Shown: positions 7,099 to 15,415, counted from the stretch's first letter. The stretch: DNA of 20,603 bases from Candidatus Gastranaerophilales bacterium (GCA_910587245.1 CAJULX010000032.1:1-20603); one strand, 5' to 3'. Notes: generated from the sequence alone by a model not told the origin. A program made the numbers and translations.

Positions 7099-9729
7099 AT
7101 GTTTGATTTTGAAAAACTGACTAAAACTGCTCAAAACGTTATGCTGGAAGCACAAACGCTTGTTAAAACAAATAAAAATACATTCCTTGAACCTTTGCAC
7201 ATTCTGCTTGCCATGGCAAATCTCGCAAAGGCGGAATCGGATAATTCCATAATTAATGAACTTTTTTTAAATTTAAAACTCGGAGGCAATATATTTAAAG
7301 ATGACCTGCAAAACCTTATTAATGAACTTCCGAAAGTTTCAAACGACACACCGCAGGTTTATTTTTCATCAGACAGTTTAAAAATTATGGAAGATGCTAA
7401 AAAAATTGCAGATACAATGAAGGATAAATTTATAAGCCCCGAACACATCCTGCTTGCAATCGTAAAGGATTCTTCCTTTAATTATAACAACCAAAATCAA
7501 GGTAAATTAAATAAACTTTTTTTGAAATTTTCCGTTAATGAAGTTTCCATTTTAAATGCCATCAAAAAAATAAGGGGTAACAGCCGTGTAGATTCTGCCA
7601 CTGCGGATGAAGAATTTAAAATGATGGAAAAATTTTCTATTGATTTAACGCAAAAGGCAAAAGAAGGCAAACTTGACCCTGTGATAGGCAGAGATGAAGA
7701 GGTGCGCCGCATTATACAGGTGTTAAACAGACGTACAAAAAATAACCCTGTTTTAATAGGGGAAGCAGGGGTAGGTAAAACCGCAATCGTTGAAGGACTT
7801 GCGCAGAGAATTATAAGAGGCGATGTGCCCGAAAGCCTTAAAAATACAAAACTAATCTCTCTTGATATGGGCGCGCTTGTTGCGGGAGCAAAATACAGGG
7901 GCGAATTTGAAGAACGTTTGAAAAAGGTTATTAAAGAAGTTACCGATTCAAACGGGGAAATTATACTTTTTATAGATGAACTTCATACTGTTGTGGGGCT
8001 TGGTGCAACGGAAGGCTCAACTGATGCGGGAAACCTTTTAAAGCCGATACTTGCACGCGGCGAGATGAGAATGGTGGGCGCCACAACAATTAATGAATAC
8101 AGAAAACATATTGAAAAAGACCCTGCGCTTGAAAGACGTTTTCAGCCCGTGCTTGTGGATGAACCTACGGTTGAAGACACTATTTCAATCTTAAGAGGTT
8201 TGAAAGAAAAATATGAAGTGCATCACGGAGTTAGAATTAAAGATTCGGCGCTTGTTGCAGCAGCTCAGCTTTCAAACAGATATATTCAAGACAGATTTTT
8301 GCCCGATAAGGCTATAGATTTGATGGATGAAGCCGCATCGCGCGTTAGAATCGAGATTGATTCAATGCCCGAAGAACTTGACAGTCTTGAAAGACAAAAA
8401 CTGCAATTGCAGATTGAGCTTGAATCTTTAAAGAATGACAATGATGAAGATAAGGTAAATAAGGTAAAAACTGCGCTGGATGAGGTTTCAAACAGGGCGG
8501 ATGAACTAAAAAGCAAATGGGAATCACAAAAAAGCTCCATTAAAGGCGAAGCGCAGATAAAATCCGAGATTGAAAAAACGAAACTCGAAATTGAAATAGC
8601 CGAAAGAGAAGCTAATCTTGAACTTGCGGCTAAATTAAAATACGGAAAGCTGCCTGAACTCAATAAGCAGCTTGAAGACTGCAAAAATGCCGAGCAAAAC
8701 AGTGAAAAAGCTCTTTTAAAAGAAGAAATCACGGATGAAGATATAGCGGAAGTAGTTTCAAAATGGACAGGGGTTCCTGTTTCAAAACTTGTGGAATCAG
8801 AGTCTGAAAAATTGATTGAAATGGAAAATATTCTTCATAAAAGAGTAATCGGGCAAAATGAGGCTGTAGGCGTTGTTTCAGACAGTATCCGCCGTGCAAG
8901 AAGCGGCTTAAAAGACCCGAAAAGACCAATCGGTGTATTTTTATTCCTGGGGCCTACGGGGGTGGGTAAAACAGAACTTGCCAAAACACTTTCAGAATTT
9001 ATGTTTCAAGATGAAGATGCGCTTATACGTATTGATATGAGCGAATATATGGAAAAGCATTCCGTTGCAAGGCTTATAGGAGCGCCTCCGGGGTATGTGG
9101 GGTATGATGAAGGAGGCCAGTTAACGGAAAAAGTAAGGCGCAAACCTTACAGTGTTGTGCTTTTTGATGAAATAGAAAAGGCTCACCCCGATGTATTCAA
9201 TATAATGTTGCAAATTTTTGATGACGGGCGTTTGACCGATTCAAAAGGCAGAACCGTTGACTTTAAAAATACAATTATTATTTTAACTTCAAACGTAGGT
9301 TCCGATATTATTCTGGATAACGCGATAAAAGGCATGCTGTCGGAAAGCGACAGAGAAAAAACCAAAGAAGAAGTAACGGAAAAGCTTCGCGCGTATTTCA
9401 AGCCTGAATTTTTAAACAGGATTGATGAAACGGTATTTTTTGAAGCACTCCGCCTTGAAGATTTAAATAAAATCGTGGATATTCAGGTTCAATATTTAAG
9501 AAAACTTTTAGCGGAACGCAAGATTGAATTTGAAATAACGGATGACGCCAAAGAAAAACTGGCACTTGAAGGATATAATCCGATTTACGGTGCAAGACCC
9601 TTAAAACGCGCCATACGCTCGCAGGTTGAAAACCCGCTTTCAAAAGAATTACTTACGGGGCATTTCACTGACGGTGATAAAATTCTTATTGATGTTGAAG
9701 ATGATAAGATAGTATTTAAGAAAAAATAA
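7099..9729 (+). CDS. clpB: ATP-dependent disaggregase ClpB
   Basis: Hsp100 chaperone that pulls polypeptides out of aggregates together with DnaK. The 876 residues carry a Clp N-domain (about 1-155), first AAA+ module with Walker A G-E-A-G-V-G-K-T (221-228), pore loop K-Y-R-G-E-F (265-270) and Walker B I-D-E-L-H (292-296). A long coiled-coil middle domain (about 405-535) is the ClpB hallmark and separates it from ClpA/ClpC. The second module has G-P-T-G-V-G-K-T (618-625), G-Y-V-G-Y-D (665-670), L-F-D-E-I-E-K-A-H (688-696), F-L-N-R-I-D (Arg774) and G-A-R (831-833). There is no ClpP-docking I/L-G-F loop, as expected for ClpB. The ATG at 7099 has a near-perfect AGGAGG at 7084-7089. No CIRCE inverted repeat is visible upstream; a weak TTGTAA/TATCAT pair (7027-7057, 19-base spacer) is only a possible promoter. 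Confidence 0.96.
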   Translation: MFDFEKLTKTAQNVMLEAQTLVKTNKNTFLEPLHILLAMANLAKAESDNSIINELFLNLKLGGNIFKDDLQNLINELPKVSNDTPQVYFSSDSLKIMEDAKKIADTMKDKFISPEHILLAIVKDSSFNYNNQNQGKLNKLFLKFSVNEVSILNAIKKIRGNSRVDSATADEEFKMMEKFSIDLTQKAKEGKLDPVIGRDEEVRRIIQVLNRRTKNNPVLIGEAGVGKTAIVEGLAQRIIRGDVPESLKNTKLISLDMGALVAGAKYRGEFEERLKKVIKEVTDSNGEIILFIDELHTVVGLGATEGSTDAGNLLKPILARGEMRMVGATTINEYRKHIEKDPALERRFQPVLVDEPTVEDTISILRGLKEKYEVHHGVRIKDSALVAAAQLSNRYIQDRFLPDKAIDLMDEAASRVRIEIDSMPEELDSLERQKLQLQIELESLKNDNDEDKVNKVKTALDEVSNRADELKSKWESQKSSIKGEAQIKSEIEKTKLEIEIAEREANLELAAKLKYGKLPELNKQLEDCKNAEQNSEKALLKEEITDEDIAEVVSKWTGVPVSKLVESESEKLIEMENILHKRVIGQNEAVGVVSDSIRRARSGLKDPKRPIGVFLFLGPTGVGKTELAKTLSEFMFQDEDALIRIDMSEYMEKHSVARLIGAPPGYVGYDEGGQLTEKVRRKPYSVVLFDEIEKAHPDVFNIMLQIFDDGRLTDSKGRTVDFKNTIIILTSNVGSDIILDNAIKGMLSESDREKTKEEVTEKLRAYFKPEFLNRIDETVFFEALRLEDLNKIVDIQVQYLRKLLAERKIEFEITDDAKEKLALEGYNPIYGARPLKRAIRSQVENPLSKELLTGHFTDGDKILIDVEDDKIVFKKK

Positions 9730-9736
9730 ACAATAT

Positions 9737-9770
9737 AAAAAAGACTCTTTAAATTTAAAGAGTCTTTTTT
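9737..9770. terminator. Perfect-palindrome bidirectional terminator
   Basis: A 34-base perfect palindrome (17 + 17) with core AAGACTCTTTAAA and its complement; the ends are A6 and T6. It sits 7 bases after the clpB stop and 5 bases before the stop of the convergent minus-strand gene, so both genes share it. In RNA the innermost A-U pairs must open to form the loop. Confidence 0.92.
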
Positions 9771-9775
9771 TAAAA

Positions 9776-10771
9776 CTATAAAAGCAATGCTAAAATCATA
9801 AGAACGAATGTGCCAAGCTGCATGCCGGTTGCGGCAAATTTTTGGAATTTATTGCCGTCATAATATTTTGCGGTTTTTTTAGCATTAGCTGCAGCCTGAA
9901 GTCTTTCAATTCTTGAATAATCATCATCCGTTGCAAAATCTCTCTGGAAAATTCTTCTCTCTAAACGATTTAAGCGCACGGTCATAGGGTCATAGGAGTA
10001 TGTCTGTCCGAAGAGAGAATTTTCAAGTCCCGCAATCTGCAATGAAGCATCAGAACCACCGTATCCGTAATTATAATCATAAGACTGTCTGCCGCTTTGA
10101 TTTGCACGGTTAAGCGCATCCTGTCTTGCTTTTGCTATAACATCTTCTTCACCGGGAGCAAGATTTTCTGGCATATCACCATAGGCGTAGTTATTTTGAT
10201 AATCTTTCGGGTCAACTTTCCTGAAATATTCACCCGTTTGATAATTCGGAAGGGTGGAAGACGGCTTCATCATTGAAATTTTAGCCTTAAGCGCGTCCGT
10301 TCTTTGCGCTAAATCGCCTTTTTTCGCCGCGCCGAAAGTCTTTTCTTCAAGACGTTCAAGTCTTTTATAAATATTTTCATCTTTAAAATTTTTGCCGAAT
10401 AACTGCATTTCAAACATATCCACAACGGGATAATTTACACCTTCCGCTTCATCTTTGTATAATTCCGAAACGGGAGCTTTAGCCTCTGCAAGGGTTTCAA
10501 GCCCGAGGGCAGAATTTAATTTATCGATTCTATCCTGCAGGGATAATTTTGAAGAATTGTAGCTTGAGCCGAAAACTTCATCTTCAATGCGTTTTAAACG
10601 GTCTGAATCAGATTCTTTTGAATAATTTAACCCTAAAACAGAATTTTCGATTTTTGAAATCTGCTCATCCAAAGGAAGATTGGCTGAGGATGCCGCAAAA
10701 GCTGATGCCGCACTCAGCAAAACAAGCAAGCATGCCGATATTATTAAATTTTTGAAGTTTCTTCTTTTCAT
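9776..10771 (-). CDS. Exported repeat protein with C-terminal membrane anchor, unknown function
   Basis: 331 residues from the ATG at 10771. A clear signal peptide (M-K-R-R-N-F-K plus hydrophobic core 9-22) is probably cut after A-F-A (26). Three copies of a helical unit follow at about 38-90, 116-166 and 246-295, each built on an L/I-E-x-x-V/L-F/L-G element followed by a charged R-L-x-R-L/I-E element (R-L-K-R-I-E, R-L-E-R-L-E, R-L-N-R-L-E). A Tyr/Asn/Gly-rich linker lies before the third copy. The last ~23 residues are a hydrophobic segment with no positive tail. I do not recognise a named family; an envelope or inner-membrane-tethered periplasmic role is inferred. An upstream in-frame ATG at 10780 is less likely because it overlaps a TATAAT element and there is no ribosome site. 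Confidence 0.75.
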   Translation of the reverse strand: MKRRNFKNLIISACLLVLLSAASAFAASSANLPLDEQISKIENSVLGLNYSKESDSDRLKRIEDEVFGSSYNSSKLSLQDRIDKLNSALGLETLAEAKAPVSELYKDEAEGVNYPVVDMFEMQLFGKNFKDENIYKRLERLEEKTFGAAKKGDLAQRTDALKAKISMMKPSSTLPNYQTGEYFRKVDPKDYQNNYAYGDMPENLAPGEEDVIAKARQDALNRANQSGRQSYDYNYGYGGSDASLQIAGLENSLFGQTYSYDPMTVRLNRLERRIFQRDFATDDDYSRIERLQAAANAKKTAKYYDGNKFQKFAATGMQLGTFVLMILALLL

Positions 10772-10778
10772 AGAAACC

Positions 10779-10787
10779 ATTATAGCA
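10779..10787 (-). promoter_or_regulatory. Extended -10 promoter element, probable leaderless start
   Basis: TGCTATAAT on the minus strand fits an extended -10 (TGnTATAAT). The six-base TATAAT ends 7 bases before the ATG at 10771, so transcription would begin at or next to the start codon. No clear -35 is seen, which extended -10 promoters can tolerate. Confidence 0.5.
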
Positions 10788-10817
10788 ACAAAAATTTTTT
10801 AAATTACCGGAATTAAG

Positions 10818-10823
10818 TATAAT
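10818..10823 (+). promoter_or_regulatory. Candidate -10 element of a short plus-strand transcript
   Basis: Consensus TATAAT preceded by an A/T-rich stretch with no recognisable -35. It points into the gap away from the minus-strand promoter at 10779-10787. In AT-rich DNA a chance match is possible. Confidence 0.35.
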
Positions 10824-10829
10824 AAATTT

Positions 10830-10985
10830 TATTGCACTTTAGGAGAATGAAATATAATATAACCAAAAAAATAAATAAACCGCAGACACTGCGGATACAA
10901 AGCCATCCAGCCATATTAAAAGTTATCAAGGTATAAATAGTTTTTTTCATAATGAAACAGGATATCATAATGATATCCTGTTTTG
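10830..10985 (+). ncRNA. Candidate small RNA or 29-codon mRNA in the 10781-11009 gap
   Basis: The gap has an orderly plus-strand layout: TATAAT (10818-10823), AGGAGA (10841-10846), ATG (10847) opening a 29-codon frame that stops at 10934, a compact hairpin CCGCAG-ACA-CTGCGG (10880-10894), and a 13-bp hairpin followed by TTTT (10955-10984). The AGGAGA touches the ATG, which is too close for an efficient ribosome site, so an untranslated RNA is at least as likely as a peptide. I recognise neither. The layout is seen; transcription is inferred. Confidence 0.27.
10955..10983. terminator. Hairpin, possible terminator
   Basis: A 13-bp perfect stem AAACAGGATATCA / TGATATCCTGTTT with a 3-base loop. 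The plus strand continues TTTTGC if the last stem bases are counted; the minus strand continues CATT. It lies 27 bases beyond the stop of the minus-strand gene at 11010, so it may end that gene, a short plus-strand transcript, or both. The U-tract is short on either side. Confidence 0.55.
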
Positions 10986-11009
10986 CTTACAGCAAATAAA
11001 GAGAGAAAT

Positions 11010-13070
11010 TTAATCGGTTAATTTATCAAGGGCATTATAGTACCATTTCAGAGCCCCTTCTTTTTTATTTTTATTGTATTGTTCAAGCTGTTCTTTGTTC
11101 ATTTTCACTGAAGGCATGCCGGATAATACCCTTGAAATATTATCCGTTATAAGCGTTACACCTGCCGTGATTGCACCCGCGCCGATTAAGCTGTTTCCGT
11201 AAGGTATTTTAAATAAACCATTCAAGCACATAACAACATTTTGAACGGATGTTCTTATAATTTTATTAACACCCCTCAAACGAGCGTCTTTATTAGCTTT
11301 TTCAACATCACCGGTTTGGCTCAAGGTTGCGTTATAATCATCCGTTGTTGCAAAATAAATGGAAGCAAATACACCCAAGAGTGCGGTTAATCTGCCGATA
11401 TTACAGTTATCAACATTGGATTTTGTTTCTTTGTTTAAAGAGCTTAACCAGTTTTTCTCAATGTGTTTTGCATAATGCTCTAAGAATTCTTCACTTTCAA
11501 TATTTCCGTCAAATTTTTCAGCTTGTTTTCTGAAATCAAGGAAAGTATTTACGAGATTGGCTTTATTATCAAGTTTATTCGGCACAGGTTTATCAATTAC
11601 TTTTAATCCTTCAAGTGCAGAGCTTACAAGCTTATACGGATAAGTTACAATTTCTTTTACAATCTTTAAAGGCGCAAGAGGTAAGCTATAAAGTTCTTTT
11701 TTAGAAATTTCAATATTTAAAAGAGGAATTTTTGCAAATTTTTCATATTGGCCAATATAATATTTACCATCTTCTTTAAGTAAATAAGAATCTTTAATTT
11801 TGCCTCTGTAATATTGCAGCATATCCTTATACTTGCAATCATTCAACACATTAGCAAAGTTTTTAAATTCTTTTTTATCAACCAATAATTCACCCGTTGT
11901 TGCTTTTTTAAATTTATCTGTAGCAGCTTTAACAGGTTCAAAATTCATAATTGAATTTTTAATATTTTCAAATGTTTTTGTATTTTTAAAATTCCTTAAT
12001 GCAAATCCTGCACCTATGCTTGCAAGACAGGCAAGAGCAATATTTTTAAAGCTTAAAAGATGTTTTTTATCATCTTTTTTAATTTGAGGTTGAACTTCTT
12101 CAAATTCAACAGGTTTTTTATTCTTTATAGAATCCATAAAACTATTCATTGAAAGGATATTTATGGTTTTTGCTTCGGGTGCTTTTATTCTTGTTAAGGG
12201 TCTGCCTGTGGATAATCTTGAAGTTATATGAAAACCAAGCCCGAGGAGTGTATTAATAATAGGAGCACCGAAGGTTGAATTGTTTACAAAACTTGAAAAT
12301 GCACCAAGCATAAAATACTGTGATGCCGCTTCTTCTGCGGTTGCAATAATTTCCTGTTTTCTTTTTCCTGCGGCTTCTTTTTCAGCTTCCGCTTCACTTT
12401 TTCCGTTTTTAATTGATTTGTTGTAAAAATCATTTCCAAGCACAATTGCGGGAATTATCCCCGAAACCAGTCTTGCTATGGTTCTTTCATGGGTTGTATT
12501 GTATTTCGCTTTTCCGGAGGTTAAATTTTCATCAAAGTTTTTAAAATATTTATCAACTACATCCGAGCAAATTTCGTGGAAGTTTCCGCATCTGCTTTCA
12601 CCTGTACCATTGCATAAGAAGGTTTCAATATCAGAGGGTTTAAATCCTTTGTCTTTTGCAACACCATCAAGAAAAGCGTCGCCATTTTGCAGTAATCCTC
12701 TGAATGCTCTTTCGTATGCTTCACTTTCACCCGCCTTTCTAAAATCAACTAAAAGTTTGCTGTCATATAAGCTTTGGATTTTAAATTTTTCGCTGATGAA
12801 ATTTAAAATCTCCAAAGGCATTTTAGTGAACGGGTATTTTAAAGTATCCGCCAAGGAATTAGCTTTTTTATAGGTGCTTCCCTGTAAAAAATCGCTCCCT
12901 GCTTTGTTTTTCAAATTATCAAACATACCGCCTAAATTGCAGTTTGTTATGTTTTGAATAGCTTTGAGGTGAGCAACATTGCCTGTCTTTAAACCTGTAA
13001 AGCTTAGATTGCTTTTATGATTTTTAGACACGGTAGAATTTTTATTAAAATTCTTAACCGATAATGGCAT
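11010..13070 (-). CDS. Internally duplicated 686-residue protein with F-T-G leader, probably membrane-associated
   Basis: I recognise no named family. The N-terminal leader (1-26) is polar and basic, ending L-S-F-T-G (24-26), matching the 137-residue protein at 3961-4374. The rest contains a duplicated module at about 164-294 and 526-656. Both copies share R-L at the start, a D-(F/Y)-(Y/N)-N region, K/T-G-x-x-E-x-A-x-K, an I-I-x-T helix, N-S-x-x-G-A, and S-R-(L/V)-(L)-(S/T)-G-x-P at the end, and both contain hydrophobic stretches (201-212, 265-283; 562-574, 627-643). Another hydrophobic segment lies at 343-357. There is no cleavable signal peptide. The ATG at 13070 lacks a close ribosome site; AAAGGAA is 24 bases upstream inside a hairpin loop. 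Confidence 0.72.
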   Translation of the reverse strand: MPLSVKNFNKNSTVSKNHKSNLSFTGLKTGNVAHLKAIQNITNCNLGGMFDNLKNKAGSDFLQGSTYKKANSLADTLKYPFTKMPLEILNFISEKFKIQSLYDSKLLVDFRKAGESEAYERAFRGLLQNGDAFLDGVAKDKGFKPSDIETFLCNGTGESRCGNFHEICSDVVDKYFKNFDENLTSGKAKYNTTHERTIARLVSGIIPAIVLGNDFYNKSIKNGKSEAEAEKEAAGKRKQEIIATAEEAASQYFMLGAFSSFVNNSTFGAPIINTLLGLGFHITSRLSTGRPLTRIKAPEAKTINILSMNSFMDSIKNKKPVEFEEVQPQIKKDDKKHLLSFKNIALACLASIGAGFALRNFKNTKTFENIKNSIMNFEPVKAATDKFKKATTGELLVDKKEFKNFANVLNDCKYKDMLQYYRGKIKDSYLLKEDGKYYIGQYEKFAKIPLLNIEISKKELYSLPLAPLKIVKEIVTYPYKLVSSALEGLKVIDKPVPNKLDNKANLVNTFLDFRKQAEKFDGNIESEEFLEHYAKHIEKNWLSSLNKETKSNVDNCNIGRLTALLGVFASIYFATTDDYNATLSQTGDVEKANKDARLRGVNKIIRTSVQNVVMCLNGLFKIPYGNSLIGAGAITAGVTLITDNISRVLSGMPSVKMNKEQLEQYNKNKKEGALKWYYNALDKLTD

Positions 13071-13081
13071 AAAATAATAGC

Positions 13082-13117
13082 CCGTTCTTTTTGTTCCTTT
13101 CGGATATTAAAGAACGG
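13082..13117 (-). promoter_or_regulatory. Leader hairpin holding the only purine-rich ribosome-like site
   Basis: On the minus strand a 9-bp perfect stem (CCGTTCTTT / AAAGAACGG) encloses an 18-base loop that contains GAAAGGAA. It sits 12 bases before the ATG at 13070. There is no U-tract, so a simple terminator for the upstream 181-residue gene is unlikely; a translational control element or a protein site is possible. Confidence 0.35.
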
Positions 13118-13180
13118 TGAAAAAAATTTTTTGCGTGTGAATTAAAATTTAAAATAATTACTGAAACAAAAGTTTACAAA

Positions 13181-13726
13181 TTAATTCCTAAAACCGTATA
13201 AATCCCAAGCTTTTTCCATATTGCTTTCAACAGGTTCCCCATGAGCGGGAGAGGGTTTTTTTCTTTTTCCGTAATAACCGTGCTCACAATCATAGAAGTT
13301 TTCATACAAGTTATGTGTATCTGTGAAATCTTCTAATGTTGTTAAAAATCCAGATTCAGAAGTAACTTTGGCCTCTCTTGCATCTTTATTCATTCTTAAG
13401 CCTGCAAGGTCACTATAATGCCAATCCAGCATATCAGTAAACAAGTTTTTATTTTCATGTTTATTTATGGCTCTCTTTTCAGCCACAGCATAAATGAAAG
13501 TTTTACCTTTATTTATCGCACTTTTAATGGTTACAAAAGGTGTTTCATCCAGATAATCAAAAGCCGCTTTGTGCCAATCGCTCTCATCAACCTTTAAATA
13601 ATCATAAGCAATGTTTCTTGCTTCATCATCCGCAAATCTTCCAAAGTTTACATTTTGATTATTATTTTGATTTTGGGGTCTAGAATTTTGACGATTATAT
13701 GTCATTGATATCGGGTTTATTCTCAT
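13181..13726 (-). CDS. Hypothetical 181-residue protein with Asn/Gln-rich F-G leader
   Basis: I do not recognise the family. The N-terminus is M-R-I-N-P-I-S-M-T-Y-N followed by an Asn/Gln-rich tract and V-N-F-G-R (Phe28-Gly29). The body (35-181) is soluble, rich in Asp, Tyr, His and Trp, with a predicted helical first half (A-R-N-I-A-Y-D-Y-L) and a D-C-E-H-G-Y-Y-G-K-R-K-K segment near residue 147. No transmembrane or catalytic signature is evident. The ATG at 13726 has AGAGGA eight bases upstream. It lies 110 bases upstream of the F-T-G protein at 11010-13070 on the same strand, separated by a hairpin leader; the shared leader type suggests that they may go to the same place. Confidence 0.7.
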   Translation of the reverse strand: MRINPISMTYNRQNSRPQNQNNNQNVNFGRFADDEARNIAYDYLKVDESDWHKAAFDYLDETPFVTIKSAINKGKTFIYAVAEKRAINKHENKNLFTDMLDWHYSDLAGLRMNKDAREAKVTSESGFLTTLEDFTDTHNLYENFYDCEHGYYGKRKKPSPAHGEPVESNMEKAWDLYGFRN

Positions 13727-13875
13727 CTAAATATCCTCTTATTTATTTTTTCTTCTCTTTATTGAAAGGCTGGAACCATTTTATCATGTCGTTTTTAAAA
13801 GGGCCGGGCTTATATAAAACATGAAAATAAAATAATTTGCTAGTTATTTTATACCTTTATAAAAACGTATAATTT

Positions 13876-15375
13876 TTATTCCGAAACTTTTTCAACCAGT
13901 TTTTCCGTTAAATTAACAAGGGCATTTTGATAATTTTCGCACTGCTCTTTTGTTTTCGCTTCAAAGCGCATTGTGAAAACAGGCTCCGTATTTGATTGTC
14001 TTATAAGGGCAAAGCCGTCTTCAAAAATTATCCTCATCCCGTCAAGCGTTACTATATCTTTAATTTTTGAATTAAAAAGTTCATCATTTACATAATTTTT
14101 TAATTCTTCAAGCACGGTTTTTTTCAATTCATTCGGGCATTTAAGACGTATTTCTTTTGAAATAAATACTTTGTTAAAAGGTTCAAGCAAATCTTCAACC
14201 TTAAAATCTTTGTTTTGTTTTTTATTTTTTGAAACAATTTCAATTAAGCGCATGCCTGCATATATCGCATCATCAAAGCCGTAGTATCTGTCTTTAAAGA
14301 AGATATGCCCGCTCATCTCGCCTGCTAAAAGTGCGCCTGTTTCTTTCATTTTAGATTTTATATACCCGTGCCCCGTTTTATACATTACGGCATTGCCACC
14401 GTTTTCGTTAATTGTATCGTATAAAACCTGTGAGCATTTTACTTCCGATACCACTGTGGGCTTTTCTCCGCGGGGTTTAAGCGATTCAATTAAATCAAGA
14501 GCATAGATTAAAAGCAGTTTATCCCCTGTTATCATTTTTCCTTTCGAATCTATAACGCCTATTCTATCGGAATCGCCGTCAAATGCTATACCAAAATCCG
14601 CACCTTCCTGAAGCACGGCATGTTTTATATCATCAAGCGTGGATTCATCCGAAGGATTGGGGTGATGATTCGGGAAATGGCCGTCGGGTTCGGAATATAA
14701 TTCAATAACTTCCGCCCCCATATCAGCATAAATTTTGGGTGCAACAATGCCTGCTGTGGCATTAGCACTGTCTACAACTATTTTCAAACCTGAAGCGCAT
14801 TTTGAAAAACCGTCCAGAAGTTTTTCCTGATAAACTTCAACAAGATTAAATTCTTTTACAAAACCTTTTTGAAGGTAAGGAAGCCTGCTTTCTTTTGAAA
14901 GCTCATAGGCTTTTTCGCTTTCTTTTTTAACTTCTTTAATATCATCTTCCGTCAGGCTTGATTTATTAAAAGTCATTTTTAGGCCGTTATATTCGGCAGG
15001 ATTATGAGAGGCTGTAATAATAAGCGCACCGTTTATTTTTCTTCCTTCCAAAATTTCATCGGGGATTTTTGCAAATTCGCTGAAATACCCGAGGGGAGTG
15101 GGTGCTAGGCCTATGTCTACAACATTTGCACCGTATGAAGTTAAACCGTTTATTACGGCATCTTTTAATTCTTTAGAATGAAGCCTTGCATCCATACAAA
15201 CGCAAAAACACAATTCATCGGCGCGCTTTAGGGTTCCTTTTTCCTTGAGACGGTTTAAACAGAAGCGTACATACCCGATTGCCGCATTATAAAAAACTTC
15301 CGAATTAACGGCTGACGGAAAAATTCCCCTTATATCATTTTTACCGAATGCACTTGTGTTTAATTTAGTTTCCAT
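13876..15375 (-). CDS. Phosphoglucomutase / phosphomannomutase
   Basis: Alpha-D-phosphohexomutase that interconverts hexose 1- and 6-phosphates for glycogen, nucleotide-sugar or envelope polysaccharide synthesis. The 499 residues show the four family signatures in order: catalytic serine loop T-A-S-H-N-P (121-126, phospho-Ser123), metal loop D-G-D-S-D-R (266-271), sugar loop G-E-M-S-G-H (352-357), and phosphate loop R-Q-S-N-T-E-P (459-465). G-E-M-S-G-H is typical of bacterial PMM/PGM enzymes; glucose versus mannose preference cannot be read, so no gene symbol is given. The ATG at 15375 has AGAGGA just upstream. A -10 element (15416-15421) would give a ~34-base leader. It is slightly longer than the usual ~450-470 residues because of insertions in the N-terminal domain. 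Confidence 0.93.
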   Translation of the reverse strand: METKLNTSAFGKNDIRGIFPSAVNSEVFYNAAIGYVRFCLNRLKEKGTLKRADELCFCVCMDARLHSKELKDAVINGLTSYGANVVDIGLAPTPLGYFSEFAKIPDEILEGRKINGALIITASHNPAEYNGLKMTFNKSSLTEDDIKEVKKESEKAYELSKESRLPYLQKGFVKEFNLVEVYQEKLLDGFSKCASGLKIVVDSANATAGIVAPKIYADMGAEVIELYSEPDGHFPNHHPNPSDESTLDDIKHAVLQEGADFGIAFDGDSDRIGVIDSKGKMITGDKLLLIYALDLIESLKPRGEKPTVVSEVKCSQVLYDTINENGGNAVMYKTGHGYIKSKMKETGALLAGEMSGHIFFKDRYYGFDDAIYAGMRLIEIVSKNKKQNKDFKVEDLLEPFNKVFISKEIRLKCPNELKKTVLEELKNYVNDELFNSKIKDIVTLDGMRIIFEDGFALIRQSNTEPVFTMRFEAKTKEQCENYQNALVNLTEKLVEKVSE

Positions 15376-15415
15376 ATTTCCTCTTCATATTTTAATATTT
15401 TTATCATTCAAATCT

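Noticed and set aside
7017..7106. 29-codon frame upstream of and overlapping the clpB start
   Set aside because: Very AT-rich, with only a distant AGGA at 7001-7004. It could be a regulatory upstream frame but nothing beyond openness supports it.
8286..8732. 148-codon open frame on the minus strand inside clpB
   Set aside because: Ser-rich mirror of the coiled-coil region of clpB; low-complexity composition and no ribosome site. It is a shadow of the real gene.
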